Source: Onchocerca volvulus (Eukaryota > Nematoda > Chromadorea > Rhabditida > Onchocercidae). From it: a stretch of DNA of 64,000 nt. The stretch's first letter is position 1, and every line of letters begins with the position of its first letter. A model generated the notes under the pieces. It did not search any database and was not told where the DNA came from. It saw nothing but the letters and a program-made list of their open reading frames with translations. Positions 51,801-63,587 of this stretch are shown here, in pieces. The DNA lies in NCBI GenBank assembly GCA_000499405.2, contig HG738138.1:18267753-18331752 (forward strand), given 5' to 3'. Position numbers and translations under genes: made by a program.

Positions 51801-54348
51801 ACATGTACACCCCCGTACCGTCGTTCAGTGTCTGGGCAAATTGTAGACCGAGAAAAAGCGCAGCAGGTGTTATATTTTGTGTTGGTGGGCGAGGTGATTT
51901 TTAATTTATTTTAATGTGCGTTTAGTCGATTGAATTCTTTTACAATCACACACATGTTATACATATTGCAGTGTAGAAATATATTTTTGGGATATAGGAT
52001 TTGCGAAATAGCATTAAGTAAATGATGACAAAAAATACCAAATGTTTTATAGGCACATCGGGTGATCCATTCCGTTCAGTGGAAGCGTATGATTGGCGAC
52101 GTGATAGGTGGTTTGCAATAAGTGACATGAATATCCGGCGACGACATGTTGGCGTAGTTAGCGCTCAAGGGAAACTGTTAGTTAATAATTGATTCGAATC
52201 TTAATTTTTTAAAAATATGTTACCGTACTGCTCTACTAATTCGTTTTTGCTTCCAGTAAAGCATTTTGTTTTGGAACTTAACAATTTGCTACCGAATAAT
52301 TTGTCATAATTTTACAAAATTAATTGAGCAATAGAACTGAGATACAATTCTTAGTGATGATGAAGAAAGCAACTTAAAATTCAGATTTCCCGAGCAAAAT
52401 GATGAGACAATCATTTTTTGTTCTTGTATGTTCTGATATTGTGGCAAAATTATCTGATATTTTGTCACTTTTTTTTTTTTTCGCAAGGAGGATTTTTTCT
52501 AGAATATAACTTTTTCCGACCTTTTTGTCACAATTTGAAGTTAATTATGACAAAATTATTTGCATCGAAAGTTTTAGATTTAACTTTTTTTGATTTCTTT
52601 TTTTTTTCTTCCAGCTATGCAATTGGTGGACATGATGGAACAAATCACTTAAGTTCAGCTGAATGTTTTGATCCTGCCACCAATATGTGGCATACCGTTG
52701 CCTCAATGGATACTCGTCGTAGAGGCATAGCTGTTGGAGCATTAGAAGGTGCAATATACGCCGTTGGTGGACTTGATGATACTGCGTGTTTTCAGGTATG
52801 TTTTCATTTTTATAATTTAGCTATTTCATTCTTCGGTTTACTGTAATTTATGAACTTTCTTCTGTCATTATGATATAAATATCATATATCATCTTCACTT
52901 CTAGAAATGCCAAGCTTCTTCCGTTGAACGACTTAAAGCTTCCTTTTGGATACAAATAAGTTCATTTTCTACACAATTTATTTGATACTAATTAATTTCA
53001 GTTAATAAAGTATTTCTTGCAGACTGTGGAAAGATACGATATTGAATCAGATAAATGGTCAAGTGTAGAACAGATGAATGTACAACGTGGCGGTGTTGGC
53101 GTTGCTGCTGTAGGTAAATCTGCTTCAAGCATAATTTATAACTCTCGCGGTTTTTATAAAGATGAACCCTTTCTAGTTTTGAATTTTTTTTGCAGGTAAA
53201 TATTTATTTGCGGTAGGTGGTAATGATGGGACTTCATCACTCGATTCATGTGAACGATATGATCCACTTTTGAACAAATGGAAATTAGTTGCAAGCATGC
53301 AACATCGAAGGTTTATATATTTGAAAATTTTTTAAAATAATTTATGAAAATTTAAAAAAAGCGGAAATTTATTGTCATGCAGAAATCATTAATAGTGATG
53401 TAATTTGAATTTCACTTTTGCCTTACCGAACCAATACAAATTCAGTTTTTTAAAGAAACAATTTTCCTTATTGAATTTCTTATTCAAAATGAGAACAAGG
53501 ATTTTCAGCAGGTCACATTATATTTCAACTTTTTATTTGCCTTTTTGAATGCAAAAAAAAAGAAAGAATCTTCAGATGCTTTCGGAATCTATTTTCAAGC
53601 ATGAAATTAAACATTGCTATTTTTTATGCGGTAGTTAATTACGCCAAAGGTTCCCAAAAAAGTTTTTTTTTTGAAATTGAAAATCGTTCTATAGAGCTGG
53701 TGCTGGTGTAACAGTACTAGATGGATGTTTGTACGCAATTGGTGGTTTTGACGACAATGCACCGTTACCCTCGTGTGAACGCTACAATCCAGAAGATAAT
53801 ACGTGGACATTATTAACACAAATGTCGTGTCCCAGAGGTATGACTTCATTTTCGAAAAGCCGTGATTTGAATTACTATTTCTAAAGTTCGACTGGTCTTT
53901 TTTTTTCAAGGTGGTGTTGGTGTTGCATCTATGGGTGGACAAATTTATGCAATTGGTGGTCATGATGGAGTAAGATATTTGAACTCTGTAGAAGCATACG
54001 ATCCGGCTACTAATCAATGGTCTTCAGTGGCTACTATTAGTCAGTGCAGGTTAATTGTATTTTGGTTTACCGAGATTTCTCCTTTTTTCTTCATTTCATG
54101 AATGTTTAACTGACGAATTTTTTCTTCCGGAGAAAAATGTTCAAAATATTTATATGTAGATCAGATTATATCAGATTAAAACATGAGAAAGTATCACGTT
54201 ATTACGATTTTTTTCTCATTTTAGAGCAGGCGCAGGTGTTGCATGGGCAGATTGTCGTGTTGACACTCTATTACGACCGCCATCAATGGCTCTTGGAAAA
54301 GATAGCGGTTGTGCACCATGTGTTACTGGAGTTGCTCACTGTGTTTAA
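48804..54348 (+). CDS. kel-8: BTB-BACK-kelch protein, KEL-8/KLHL8 type
   Basis: About 16 exons: 48804-48846, 49047-49243, 49846-49962, 50180-50290, 50478-50624, 50711-50805, 51084-51227, 51437-51605, 51769-51890, 52054-52176, 52615-52795, 53023-53115, 53196-53309, 53694-53838, 53911-54048 and 54225-54348, for about 690 aa. The BTB domain begins at [28 protein letters not shown] and includes [19 protein letters not shown]. The BACK domain includes [13 protein letters not shown] and [12 protein letters not shown]. After a linker with [14 protein letters not shown] come about six kelch blades ([69 protein letters not shown]). These proteins are substrate adaptors of CUL3 E3 ligases. C. elegans KEL-8 is reported to control glutamate receptor turnover. 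The extended insertion between BACK and kelch and the [11 protein letters not shown] tail support KLHL8/KEL-8 over other kelch paralogues. The start codon is tentative. Confidence 0.92.
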
Positions 54349-56273
54349 TCCGGTTTTTTGATTTTTTTTTCCTTTTTTTTTATTATTATAATCTTCTAGC
54401 AACTGTAAAAATTATGATAATTGATTAAATTAGATAGTAAATTGGCTTTTATTTAAATTTGAAAAGAAGTTGAATGGACAAAGTTAGGAAAAGAAGAAAG
54501 GATGAAGAATAAATGAAATAAAATCAGCAGAGAATGCTGGAAAGAGATCGAACTTAGCATGTTGAAGCAAATCACTGCTAATTTCTTTTTTGTCCAAACA
54601 TGAAAATTTTCTGCTTATTAGGAAACTAAAAAAACTAGCATGTCATCGTATAGCCTTAGGTCACGCTTTTAATTATTATCTTGGCATATTTGGTTTGTAA
54701 TCTTTATCATGTTCTATTACAAACATTTATGTATGTCCTAGTTTGTGATGGAAAATAGTTTTTTTAAAGAATACCTTCAGTTGCATAAATTAGATTTGCC
54801 TATTTTTTTAATTTGTTTAAAAGTGCTATTATTTGAAGTATTTATAAGATACGGACTTCCTTGCACTACTTTTCAAATAGTGAATTCAAGCCTTTTTAAG
54901 AATTATTTATAAAAGATCCAATAGTAATCATCCAAAGCGCAGGTTTTAAATATAACATATTCCAAATTGTAGTAGTTATTGCGCTTTGCAAAGTATGCTC
55001 ATTTGAAACTGCTTAAAATTAAAAAGTCACTTTTTGCAAATTTTTCGAAGATTAACTTCCATCCAGTTCTCCTCAATTCAATAAGAGATTGGGAGCACAA
55101 AAATCATAGTGTTTTGCAGATCTAGTCAGATATAGAGCTGCGTCAAAACCACAAATGCCCTACAGATTGAATGAATGATGTGTTTTCGTTTTGCGCGTTG
55201 GTCAGGTCTTTTCATTTAGGAACTGCTTCTCTCACCAATAGGATGCTTTCAGATGTCTTAATCTGGTTCATTAATCACATACTTGTAATTTGCAATTTCC
55301 GTTTGCTTTAATATTCTATTTTTATTTCTGAATTGAACATTTTTTGTTGTATATTGTCCTTTTTTCAAATGATTGTAAAACATGCATTTGTATTTTCTTT
55401 TTATGAAGCAGAGATACAGGTGATATTTCTAAAAATTCCTTCTTTTAAATCCACGATATCCTTGTGCTTTACCGATTGTAAATCCCATTAGTCTGAATAT
55501 AACATGATAAAATATAAAATTATAATCAAAGACTTCACGTAGCAATTATTCATCTCGCTCCGCTTCTTTGAACAACAAATAGACTTTCAAAAAGTCCTGG
55601 AGAAGTAGTTCTATGATATAAATGCAATAATCTGGATTATGAACGATAATGCCAATGATCTAAACTCAACATAAAAATGATTCAATCATACAACTCTACG
55701 TCAAATTCAGATACGAGCACATGTGACGATATGATGCACAGCATTAATCGTGAATGGAACGAAAGCTTTTCAATTACTCCAATTTATTAATGAAACATTT
55801 TGTTTGTTTACTTTTGTACGCCGTTCCACAAATTTACCATCACATATTCAGCATAAATCAGAACTAATAAAAAAACATAGCGTGACAGAAAAAGACCTAA
55901 GTTTTACAAGCTATAAAATGCTAAAACGAAAGTCGCATTGTTAACAAAATTACAACAAAAAGCAAATTTTTTTTTTCATAAAATTCAAAATGAAATTTAA
56001 GTGAAACAGTTTCTTTCATCGCAGATTGCCATTTTCTAATCAGTATTGAAACTCCTTCTCTTGAAAAGACAAACATAGATATATATGTGTTCACTAGTGC
56101 ACCACTGACTGCAACATAATACTGAATAAGCCAGAAGTCCCTCATAAAAATCAGCAGAGAAAATATAGGAGCAATCCACAACAAATAGTAATGTGAAAAG
56201 CATGAAGTGCATAAAAAAGCTACAAAGAAATTCAACTGTGGCAGTAAGCGTTTCAAGAGGCAGTAATCATTAG
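54349..56273. other. Intergenic downstream of KEL-8
   Basis: AT-rich with no supported exon. A minus-strand open frame at 55921-56256 (111 codons from ATG) encodes two hydrophobic stretches and ends just beside the mnmG fragment. I cannot tell whether it is a nematode exon, part of the same bacterial insertion, or chance. Confidence 0.4.
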
Positions 56274-56512
56274 GTGTGATTCATATAGGTGAACAGACAA
56301 TTCCTTCAGGAAGAATGGGGGATAAGTCTTCAATAGAACTTGCAAATACATTAAAAAAATATAATTTTGGATTAGGTAGATTACGTACCGGAACTCCACC
56401 AAGACTTGATCGTAATACTATAAACTGCTCAATATTGCAAGAACAAGTAGGTGATAATCCACCTACGCCGTTTTCTTATCTTACAGAACATAGAATGAAT
56501 CATTACTTTTGA
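56274..56512 (+). pseudogene. mnmG: Wolbachia-like mnmG (gidA) fragment
   Basis: About 79 codons are open without a start of their own and encode an internal part of the tRNA uridine-5-carboxymethylaminomethyl enzyme MnmG/GidA. Readable motifs are [32 protein letters not shown] and [15 protein letters not shown]. The similarity stops abruptly on both sides (after SYLTE a stop follows within nine codons). No FAD-binding N-terminus or C-terminal domain is nearby. The phrase [11 protein letters not shown] is, from memory, closer to alphaproteobacterial (Rickettsiales) MnmG than to the nuclear mitochondrial homologue MTO1. Filarial nuclear genomes are known to carry Wolbachia fragments. An isolated MTO1 exon remains possible, since an AG precedes the start of similarity. 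Confidence 0.75.
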
Positions 56513-57725
56513 TTTTTTGCCGATTAGTAAACAGTTCGGGATTAATAATTAGATTTACTCAAACAGTCCGTAAGAGTAAACGGCACTTTTCGTCCACAAT
56601 TTCAAAAGAGAAAAATATCGGAGATAACAGAGTGTGACATGGAAACATGCAACAGTTATCCTCAATAATTTCATCCACTTGTCATTATCAACAATTACAG
56701 ATTCAAAATTAGCATTTCTTTTTTTTTTCTTTTTGGTTTTTGCTCTTCATCCACTTTCGATTCGTTACTTTAGCTCTCATTTGCCACATTAATGTCCTGA
56801 ACAAGTTCTTTAATTATCACTACTTGAAATACAAAATATTTTGCAAATAAATCAACAATTAAACAATTATCTTCCATGTGTCTATAATTTAATAGAAAAT
56901 CAAAACTAGATGAATTTCACCTAAATAAAAAAATGAAGCCCTAATAAAGGAACTTTTCTTAAAAAACCAACGACTAAAGCACAGTTCCACAATAATTAAC
57001 AATCCAGTCCCCTCCACTTCCCTAACAAACCCACAAACAGAAATCGAGAAGCATCCATGCCAAGCCAAGTGAAATACTACATAAACATCGAATACGCCGA
57101 GCGGACGACGTTTACCATTCCAAATTGAAACTTCGCGCTAATAAACATCGTTCGGACCCTTCGTTATTCTGATATTGTGGACGTTTCAGCTGTTAGGATA
57201 GAAGGTTGCGTGTTTAGTGTTCTACGTGCGCGTTTTTGCGTCTAGACCTAATGTAATGGTTTGTAGAAGGCCAATAATTGCAGTGTATCTCCGTCTTTGT
57301 TGACACTCATATTTCACTTGAAGCTGTTTATGTTATGGTTGCGGAAGGCAAGACAGATAGCAGAGAAGGAGGAAAGAGTTTACACGCACACATTTTGCCT
57401 ATTTTCTTGGCTTCAGAATGAAAAATCGTTTGGCTGTGTTACTTTTATTAGCCCTGCTTTTCGTTGCAACAATATTTTATCCTCAATGATCTCTAAATTT
57501 TCTCTGTTATTACGGGGGAAAAAATCCTCAGTATCTAGAAAAATATGCCAGAATCTTCGGAAATATGGAATTATATTCGTAATTTTATGTTATGTCATAC
57601 TTTATTACGTAAAAATGACGCCTTTTTATAACGTTCATATTTGCTTATATGAGAATTTCAAGTTACAATAAGCCGATATTTGTTCATTTCAACACAACTT
57701 TGGCATTAACTCTAGATAATTAGCG
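56513..57725. promoter_or_regulatory. Upstream region of cyclophilin E
   Basis: AT-rich until about 57000. A GC-richer stretch at 57050-57260, with several CG dinucleotides (CGCCGAGCGGACGACG near 57096), is a plausible promoter or 5' exon region for the gene that starts at 57726. An ORF at 57297-57671 has no recognisable domain and is probably not coding. Confidence 0.4.
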
Positions 57726-60700
57726 ATGTCGTTGGCGACTAATTTTCCGCATAATAAGAAGCGAACATTGTACGTTGGTGGTTTTGGCGAAGAGGTTGAT
57801 GAGAAAGTATTGCAAGCGGGCTTTGTACCATTCGGCGAAATCGTCAGCATATCAATACCGCTGGATTATGAAACAGGCAAACATCGTGGATTTGGGTTTG
57901 TTTGCTTGTTTTTCTTCCTCCTACTATCGTCAAGAGTATTGCGTAAAGTTAGAAATAAAATCTGCTACGACAGTTAATTCAAAGTAAAGCTTCTTGGAAT
58001 GGTCAGATGCAACATCATAGAAGAGACTTAGTTTGTTTTTTTCAAAAATCTTTGTGCATAATAAAAATTCACTGCAACTACTTGTTTTGATATCTTTATT
58101 AAAGCAATCCTTAAATGAGTTAAGACATGAACAGTTCGAATGAACCAAATAATTTGATCGGCTGGTATTTTGTGTCTTTCATATGTAGGCATATATAAGC
58201 TTACACAAAGACATAGAAACATAGTCGAATAATGGGATTATGGATAAAAAAGCTGTGAATTATGTCGAAATTTTTATTCCAATGGATCTAAAATAAACCC
58301 ATTAAATATTTAAAGAAACTTTAAAATCCTCATTTAGATTTGTGGAGTATGAACTTGCGGAGGATGCTGCCGCAGCAATTGACAATATGAATGACTCGGA
58401 ATTATTCGGACGAACAATTCGCTGCAATTTCGCTCGACCGCCAAAGGCAAACGAAAGAAGCCAAAGGCCAGTATGGGCGGATGACGAATGGCTTAAAACT
58501 GTAAGTTTCGGAGTAGTAAATTCGTACCATCATAGCTGCTTCTTTTTAATGTTATATTCATGAAAACTCTAGATAATGGGAGATATTTCTTGATGAAAAC
58601 TGGAGTTTCTCTCTTGTGTAAAAATTATCGACTGAATCTGACATTCTTGATTGAGTGCTAAACTTTCTTGGACCTTTATGAATCGAAGGTCTGAAGTTTA
58701 AAACTGATTTATTCTGTAAAATTATAGTAATTTCTCTTCGTAATATTTAAATTTCTTCGTGAATAATTCAAATTATTAGTTTGCTTCAAAAGTAATTTCG
58801 ACTTTTTCATTATTGAACTTTATTGCTTTATGCTTAATGCGTCCAGTAAGTGTGTTTATACATGTAACTTTTGCATTTTATTTTGACTTCTGTTTTTTTT
58901 TTTTTTGTTATAGATTTATTACTTGCTCTTCATTTGACAGGTGTTTTAGAATAAGGAATGATTCTAGACAACGACAGATTCGAGTACTTTTTTTATTTGA
59001 ATGGGTCGAAAATAGTGCAGCATTCGAAATATTAATAAGTTTGACTCAAAAGTTAACAAGCGTGATGCAGAAAGTTCCGCGAAGAAAAAGAGCGCACTGG
59101 AATAAAGAATATACTGATCGGTCTACAGATGTTAACTTTGGGGAACTGAGAATTGTTGAAGCTGATTGTCTTACAACTGACTTTGCAAGTCATTTATTCT
59201 GTTGTAGCTCGATATTTTAAGCAAATTGAAAAACAAGCTGATTAAGTGGATGCCACTTGAGAGTTAACTGGTAATCAAAAAAAATTTCATTTCGAAGTGT
59301 CGTCATCTCTTGTTTTATGCAACAATAATAGATCATCTAGAGATTATAACGGATGCGAGGCAGATTATATGGGAAATCGGCGACAACGATTTGAGTGTTT
59401 AAGTGAAGAAGCTCTAAGTTCTCAAAATCGAAGTTACGGCAATAAATTGTTTGGTTCAATTCATTATTGCATTCTGATCTCGCTGAAACCATTATTTTCC
59501 CATGAAGTTTACTCAGCACTGCAACAACAGCTTGCATTATTCCAACAGAATCCAATTCATGACATCACCATACGTTGAACAACCAATATTTCGAAGTTTT
59601 CCTCATGCATTGCATTCGTATATAATTTCGTTTAAATTTGCAGCTATCTTGACAACATTCTGAAGGGGAAATATTTGTAAAAGATACAGAAATATTAGTT
59701 CCAGATTTGTCGAGTTCCGAAACATGAATTTCGAATGCTACGGGAATAAATAACGATTCCTTGCTAGTCAGAAATCGGTTGATTGTCATAATTTCTATTT
59801 TGAATAACAGAGATTTGTTTAAACTTAGTTACAAATACTTGAATATTTATGTAACGTAAAGAAATTTTAGTATGGTACTGGAGAGAGTACGTCGGAAGAA
59901 TCTGATAAAACTAATGATGCAGTTTCTGAAGAATCAGCAGTAGGTCCTGTTAGGCTGTCGCTTCCACGAGTTTATTTGGGAATTAGGATTGGAATCAGGT
60001 AATTTCGAAAGGGTCTTATAATTTAAAATGATGTGAAGTAGAAGACTTTGCATAGATTGTTTCAAAATCTGAAACATTTCTGATATATCATGCTCACAAA
60101 TATAACTTTTATGTTTAATCATATGCATAACAATAAGTTATGCCGAAGAACTGTAGGTATGTTCCGAAAGTTGTGAACATTCTGGCAAGTTGCTGATATA
60201 TATTCGCCACTAGATACAGAATCGATGGGTTGGTTTAGCAGCGCAATTATTTGGCGATAATATGGTTAACTTTTTGAAAAGTTAATCACTGCAACTGATT
60301 CTCATCCTTAGCCACGTTATCGTTAGGAAACTTTCATTGGCCGAATTCATATTCGGATCATATCTAAATATTTGCCAACTTTCAATTTGTTATCTACTAA
60401 TTTGCGTTAATTTTTCTAGGTATATAGGAAGAATAGTGATCGAATTACGGTCTGATATAGTTCCAAAAACAGCGGAAAATTTTCGACAACTCTGTACAGG
60501 AGAAAAGGGTTTCGGTTATGAAGGTATTTTTTACTCTTTTTTTTTCTAGCTGATGCACTCTCAGCTTTTTTAAATCGGTACACTTTTAAATGCTCTAGCC
60601 TTTATTGATATAAAAAGTTTGTATTGCTTCAGAATTTTTTGCGCTGGTTAATACTTCAAACTAATCTTCCTTTTATCAAGTTTATATATCTTTTGAGGAT

Positions 60701-61671
60701 CACATTTTCATCGGATAATTCCACGTTTCATGGTGCAAGGAGGGGATTTCACAAAAGGAGATGGAACAGGTGGAAAATCAATATATGGTCCCAAATTCGC
60801 GGATGAAAATTTCAAGGTTCAGAATTTTTAAGTTTAATTTGGCACAGACATGGTATTGTCTGGCTCTCAATTGATTTCTATGGAATTCTGGCATGTGATA
60901 TAATCATTACAATGTGGACTTTTCGTTGATTTAATGGTTTGGTTTTATTTTCTAGAATTTTAGCTGAAACATAGTATGGCTGGGATTGTTTCAATGGCAA
61001 ATTGTGGCCCCGATACGAATGGTTCGCAGTTTTTCATCTGCACTGAAAAAACGGATTGGTTGGATAATAAGCATGTTGTTTTTGGGCATGTTGTTGAAGG
61101 GATGAATATTGTCAAACAGATTGAGCAGCAAGGCAGTAAAAATGGGAAGCCTATGATGCAGGTTGTTGATCCTTGTTATTGATTATAAAGTGTAATGATT
61201 ATCTGTAGTTATTCTTTTTTATCATTTTATCTCTAGGCTCTTTTTTTCAGAAGAAAATGTATTATTTGCCATTTTGATTATTTAGAATTGGACTATTTAA
61301 TATATATTTATAAGGCCTTTTTATAAAGCCACCTAAGTGTGTTTCTGATAATTTATGGAGTGCACGGAGTTATCATTTGTACATAGACTGTCTTTTCGGA
61401 AGCTTCGGTTTCCATATAATAAATAATACCTTTTAAGATGCTGAGGCTCATTTTATATTTAATTCATAAAAATATACTTTTCGAACTATTAGAAGTTTGC
61501 TTTTTTTTTTTTTTTTTTCATGTGGAAAAAGGTTGATCTTGCGTTAGGCTATCACTATATTTGACTATGTGAGTGCATGTATGCACTGTAGTATTTCAGG
61601 TAACAATTGTGGAATGTGGTGAGCTGAAACAGGAAAGGAAAAGTAGCATGGCAGCTGTAGAAGGCTTTTAG
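57726..61671 (+). CDS. PPIE: Cyclophilin E: RRM plus peptidyl-prolyl isomerase
   Basis: Seven exons join in phase: 57726-57895, 58338-58500, 59871-59998, 60420-60523, 60698-60816, 60964-61161 and 61600-61671. They give 317 aa (human PPIE is 301 aa). The N-terminal RRM shows RNP2 (TLYVGGF) and RNP1 ([10 protein letters not shown]). An acidic serine-rich linker joins it to the cyclophilin domain. The active-site motif [16 protein letters not shown] includes the catalytic arginine, and [15 protein letters not shown] and HVVFGHV follow with the cyclosporin-contact tryptophan. The last exon adds VTIVECGEL and a 15-residue tail. PPIE is a nuclear spliceosome-associated isomerase that binds RNA and, in animals, the MLL PHD finger. 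The C. elegans homologue is cyn-13. An apparent stop at 61182 is inside the last intron. The long second intron (58501-59870) contains ORFs without recognisable domains. Confidence 0.95.
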
Positions 61672-62157
61672 TATCGATCGCTTGAACCATTGCCTTTCAT
61701 TATGTTGTTCATTTTTATGCATAAAAATTACAACAGTTTATTATTTATTGTTACATAGCCGTTGGAAGTTACGGCAAAATAAATAAAAAATTAGAGTATG
61801 GCTTATTTCTTTATAAGGTCTCTAATCATTAATTGCTAAATACTTGTTTATAAATGTGCTTCTAACATGGAATGCATGGAATAATTAATCTTCTAGTGAT
61901 TGTAATATACGCGAAGTAACCAAATAGAGATTAATAGCTAATATAGTTTCTTCATCAGTATCATTCTCTGAAATGTTTTGGTTCGACTAAAATAAGTTTA
62001 ACAATGTGATATTCATCACTTCATGGAGAATTTTTTTTGAAAGAATAATGGTTGTTACATTAGAAAATGGGCAAATTGCAATAATTCGCTGACACTTTCC
62101 TAATGTGTAATTATTTTTTTAGTTTAGCCGTTACAGAAAAAGAAAAAACGAAATAAT
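61672..62157. other. Short intergenic region, cyclophilin E to SF1
   Basis: 486 bases holding the 3' region of cyclophilin E and the 5' region of SF1, both on the + strand. The spacing is somewhat larger than the roughly 100-400 bases usual inside nematode operons, but co-transcription is not excluded. No SL-specific element can be seen. Confidence 0.5.
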
Positions 62158-63587
62158 ATGTCGCGATCACGTGACAAAACCGGAGGTAATACGGAACCAA
62201 TGCCGTTCGTGCGGAAATTTGGCGCGGCAGCAGTTGCTGCAACTGCAACTGCAACTGGTGAACCGACTGTTGAAACAATGGAAAATGCAGAGGAGGGCAG
62301 TAATGGAAATGTCCGAGGTTCTTTAATTGCGTACGATTGCGATATGAAGTGCAGGTTTTAAGGCAGAGAGATATTATGTTGTGATTGCACCATTTTTTGC
62401 TGATGTTTGTGCTGGAGTATTTTTCCTAGTCATTTCAGTAGTGTACTACTACCAATGGTGTGTAAAATCGGGATATCTTAAATCTGTAGAAAATTGTGCT
62501 CACTGTTCCCTATTTTTGGTAAGCATCCTTAGATTTGGGAATTTTTATTTCAATTCGGAAGAATTAATAGAGTGTATTAATTTTAGAATCCTACGCTCCA
62601 ACAGTTCCGGAATATTTGTCACCAAAACAGCGTCCCTCTCGTTCGCGATCTCGTTCTCGGCATAAGCGTAAACGATCACGCTCACGAAACCACAGCAAAC
62701 GTCGTTCGCGTTCTCGCGATCGACGTCATTCACGGAAGCGTAGCCATAGCAGGCGCAGCCGTAGTCGTAGCAGAAAAAGTCAGAGTCGCAGTCATCGACG
62801 AAGTCGCAGTCGAAGTAGACGAAGTGGAAGTCGCAGTAGACGAAGTCGGAGTAGAAGCAAACACAGAAGGCGTAGAGGTAGGCTTAGTAAATCTTGTGAA
62901 GATAAAGGCAAAGGCAGTTTAAGTAATAAAAAACTGAATTCAGTTTCAGATCGTACAGGATCTCCACCGAAAGGACCCGAAGAACAGAATGAAAATCAGG
63001 AAAGTCAAATTAATGTAAGCTTTCATTTGAAGTTACTCACAGTGACTTTATATTAGTTTTTTGCTTTATAAAATTAAACAAATTTTAATAATGGTCCCAT
63101 TTTTTCATATGGCAACTGCGCTATCGTGTAATTTATGTTTGTTTATTTTTCAATGAGTTAATCTTTGAATGTATTAGGGATCTTGTTACGCTTCATGACA
63201 TTATTTGTAATCAAGTAAATGAAACGTACTATTTGTTTTGCTTATTCAGAGGTGTTGTTTTTGCAGGCTAATACTGTTGGCTCTGCAAAACTGAAAGCTG
63301 CACAAGGTGTGCTTCCAATCTTGGCACGTCCTGAAGTTGGTAAGTGAAATTTCGTTACTTACTAAACAATTTTTTTGCAAGAACTGTTGGTTTTTATTGT
63401 ATATTCGAAATATTTACAGTTGACAAACTGAAAACTGAAGATGATGGAACAGGTGTTATAAGTGAAACTGGTCAACCGGAAAAGAAGCCTCGTAAATCGC
63501 GTTGGAGTACTAACAAATCCTTTGTACCAGGCATGCCAACGATTTTACCATCCAATCTTAGCGATGATCAACGACAGGCTTATTTGC
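62158..63587 (+). CDS. SF1: Splicing factor 1 / branchpoint-binding protein, N-terminal part
   Basis: Four exons join in phase: 62158-62317, 62587-63014, 63267-63339 and 63420-63587. Exon 4 ends in phase 1 and the gene continues. The start reads MSRSRDKTGG and is followed by an alanine/threonine-rich stretch. Exon 2 encodes a long RS domain (dozens of SR/RS dipeptides). Exon 4 has the family block SRWSTNKSFVPGMPTILP followed by LSDDQRQAYL, which in human SF1 precedes the helix-hairpin and KH-QUA2 domains. SF1/BBP recognises the intron branchpoint and pairs with U2AF65. In human SF1 the ULM motif is near SRW (SPSRW); here KPRKSRW is consistent with it. An N-terminal RS domain is also present in C. 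elegans SFA-1 but absent from human SF1. The KH domain must lie beyond the window, or in exons I could not recognise after 63588. Confidence 0.85.

Noticed and set aside
57297..57671. 124-codon ORF upstream of cyclophilin E
   Set aside because: Biased hydrophobic composition, no domain, and it lies in the presumed 5' region of the gene. It is probably chance.
58813..59578. Two + strand ORFs within the cyclophilin E intron
   Set aside because: They have no domain and no phase connection. The flanking exons splice cleanly without them.
61162..61182. Apparent C-terminus of cyclophilin E ending in a TGA at 61180-61182
   Set aside because: CAG|GTTGTT at 61161 is a donor. The exon at 61600 restores the conserved end of the cyclophilin domain in phase.
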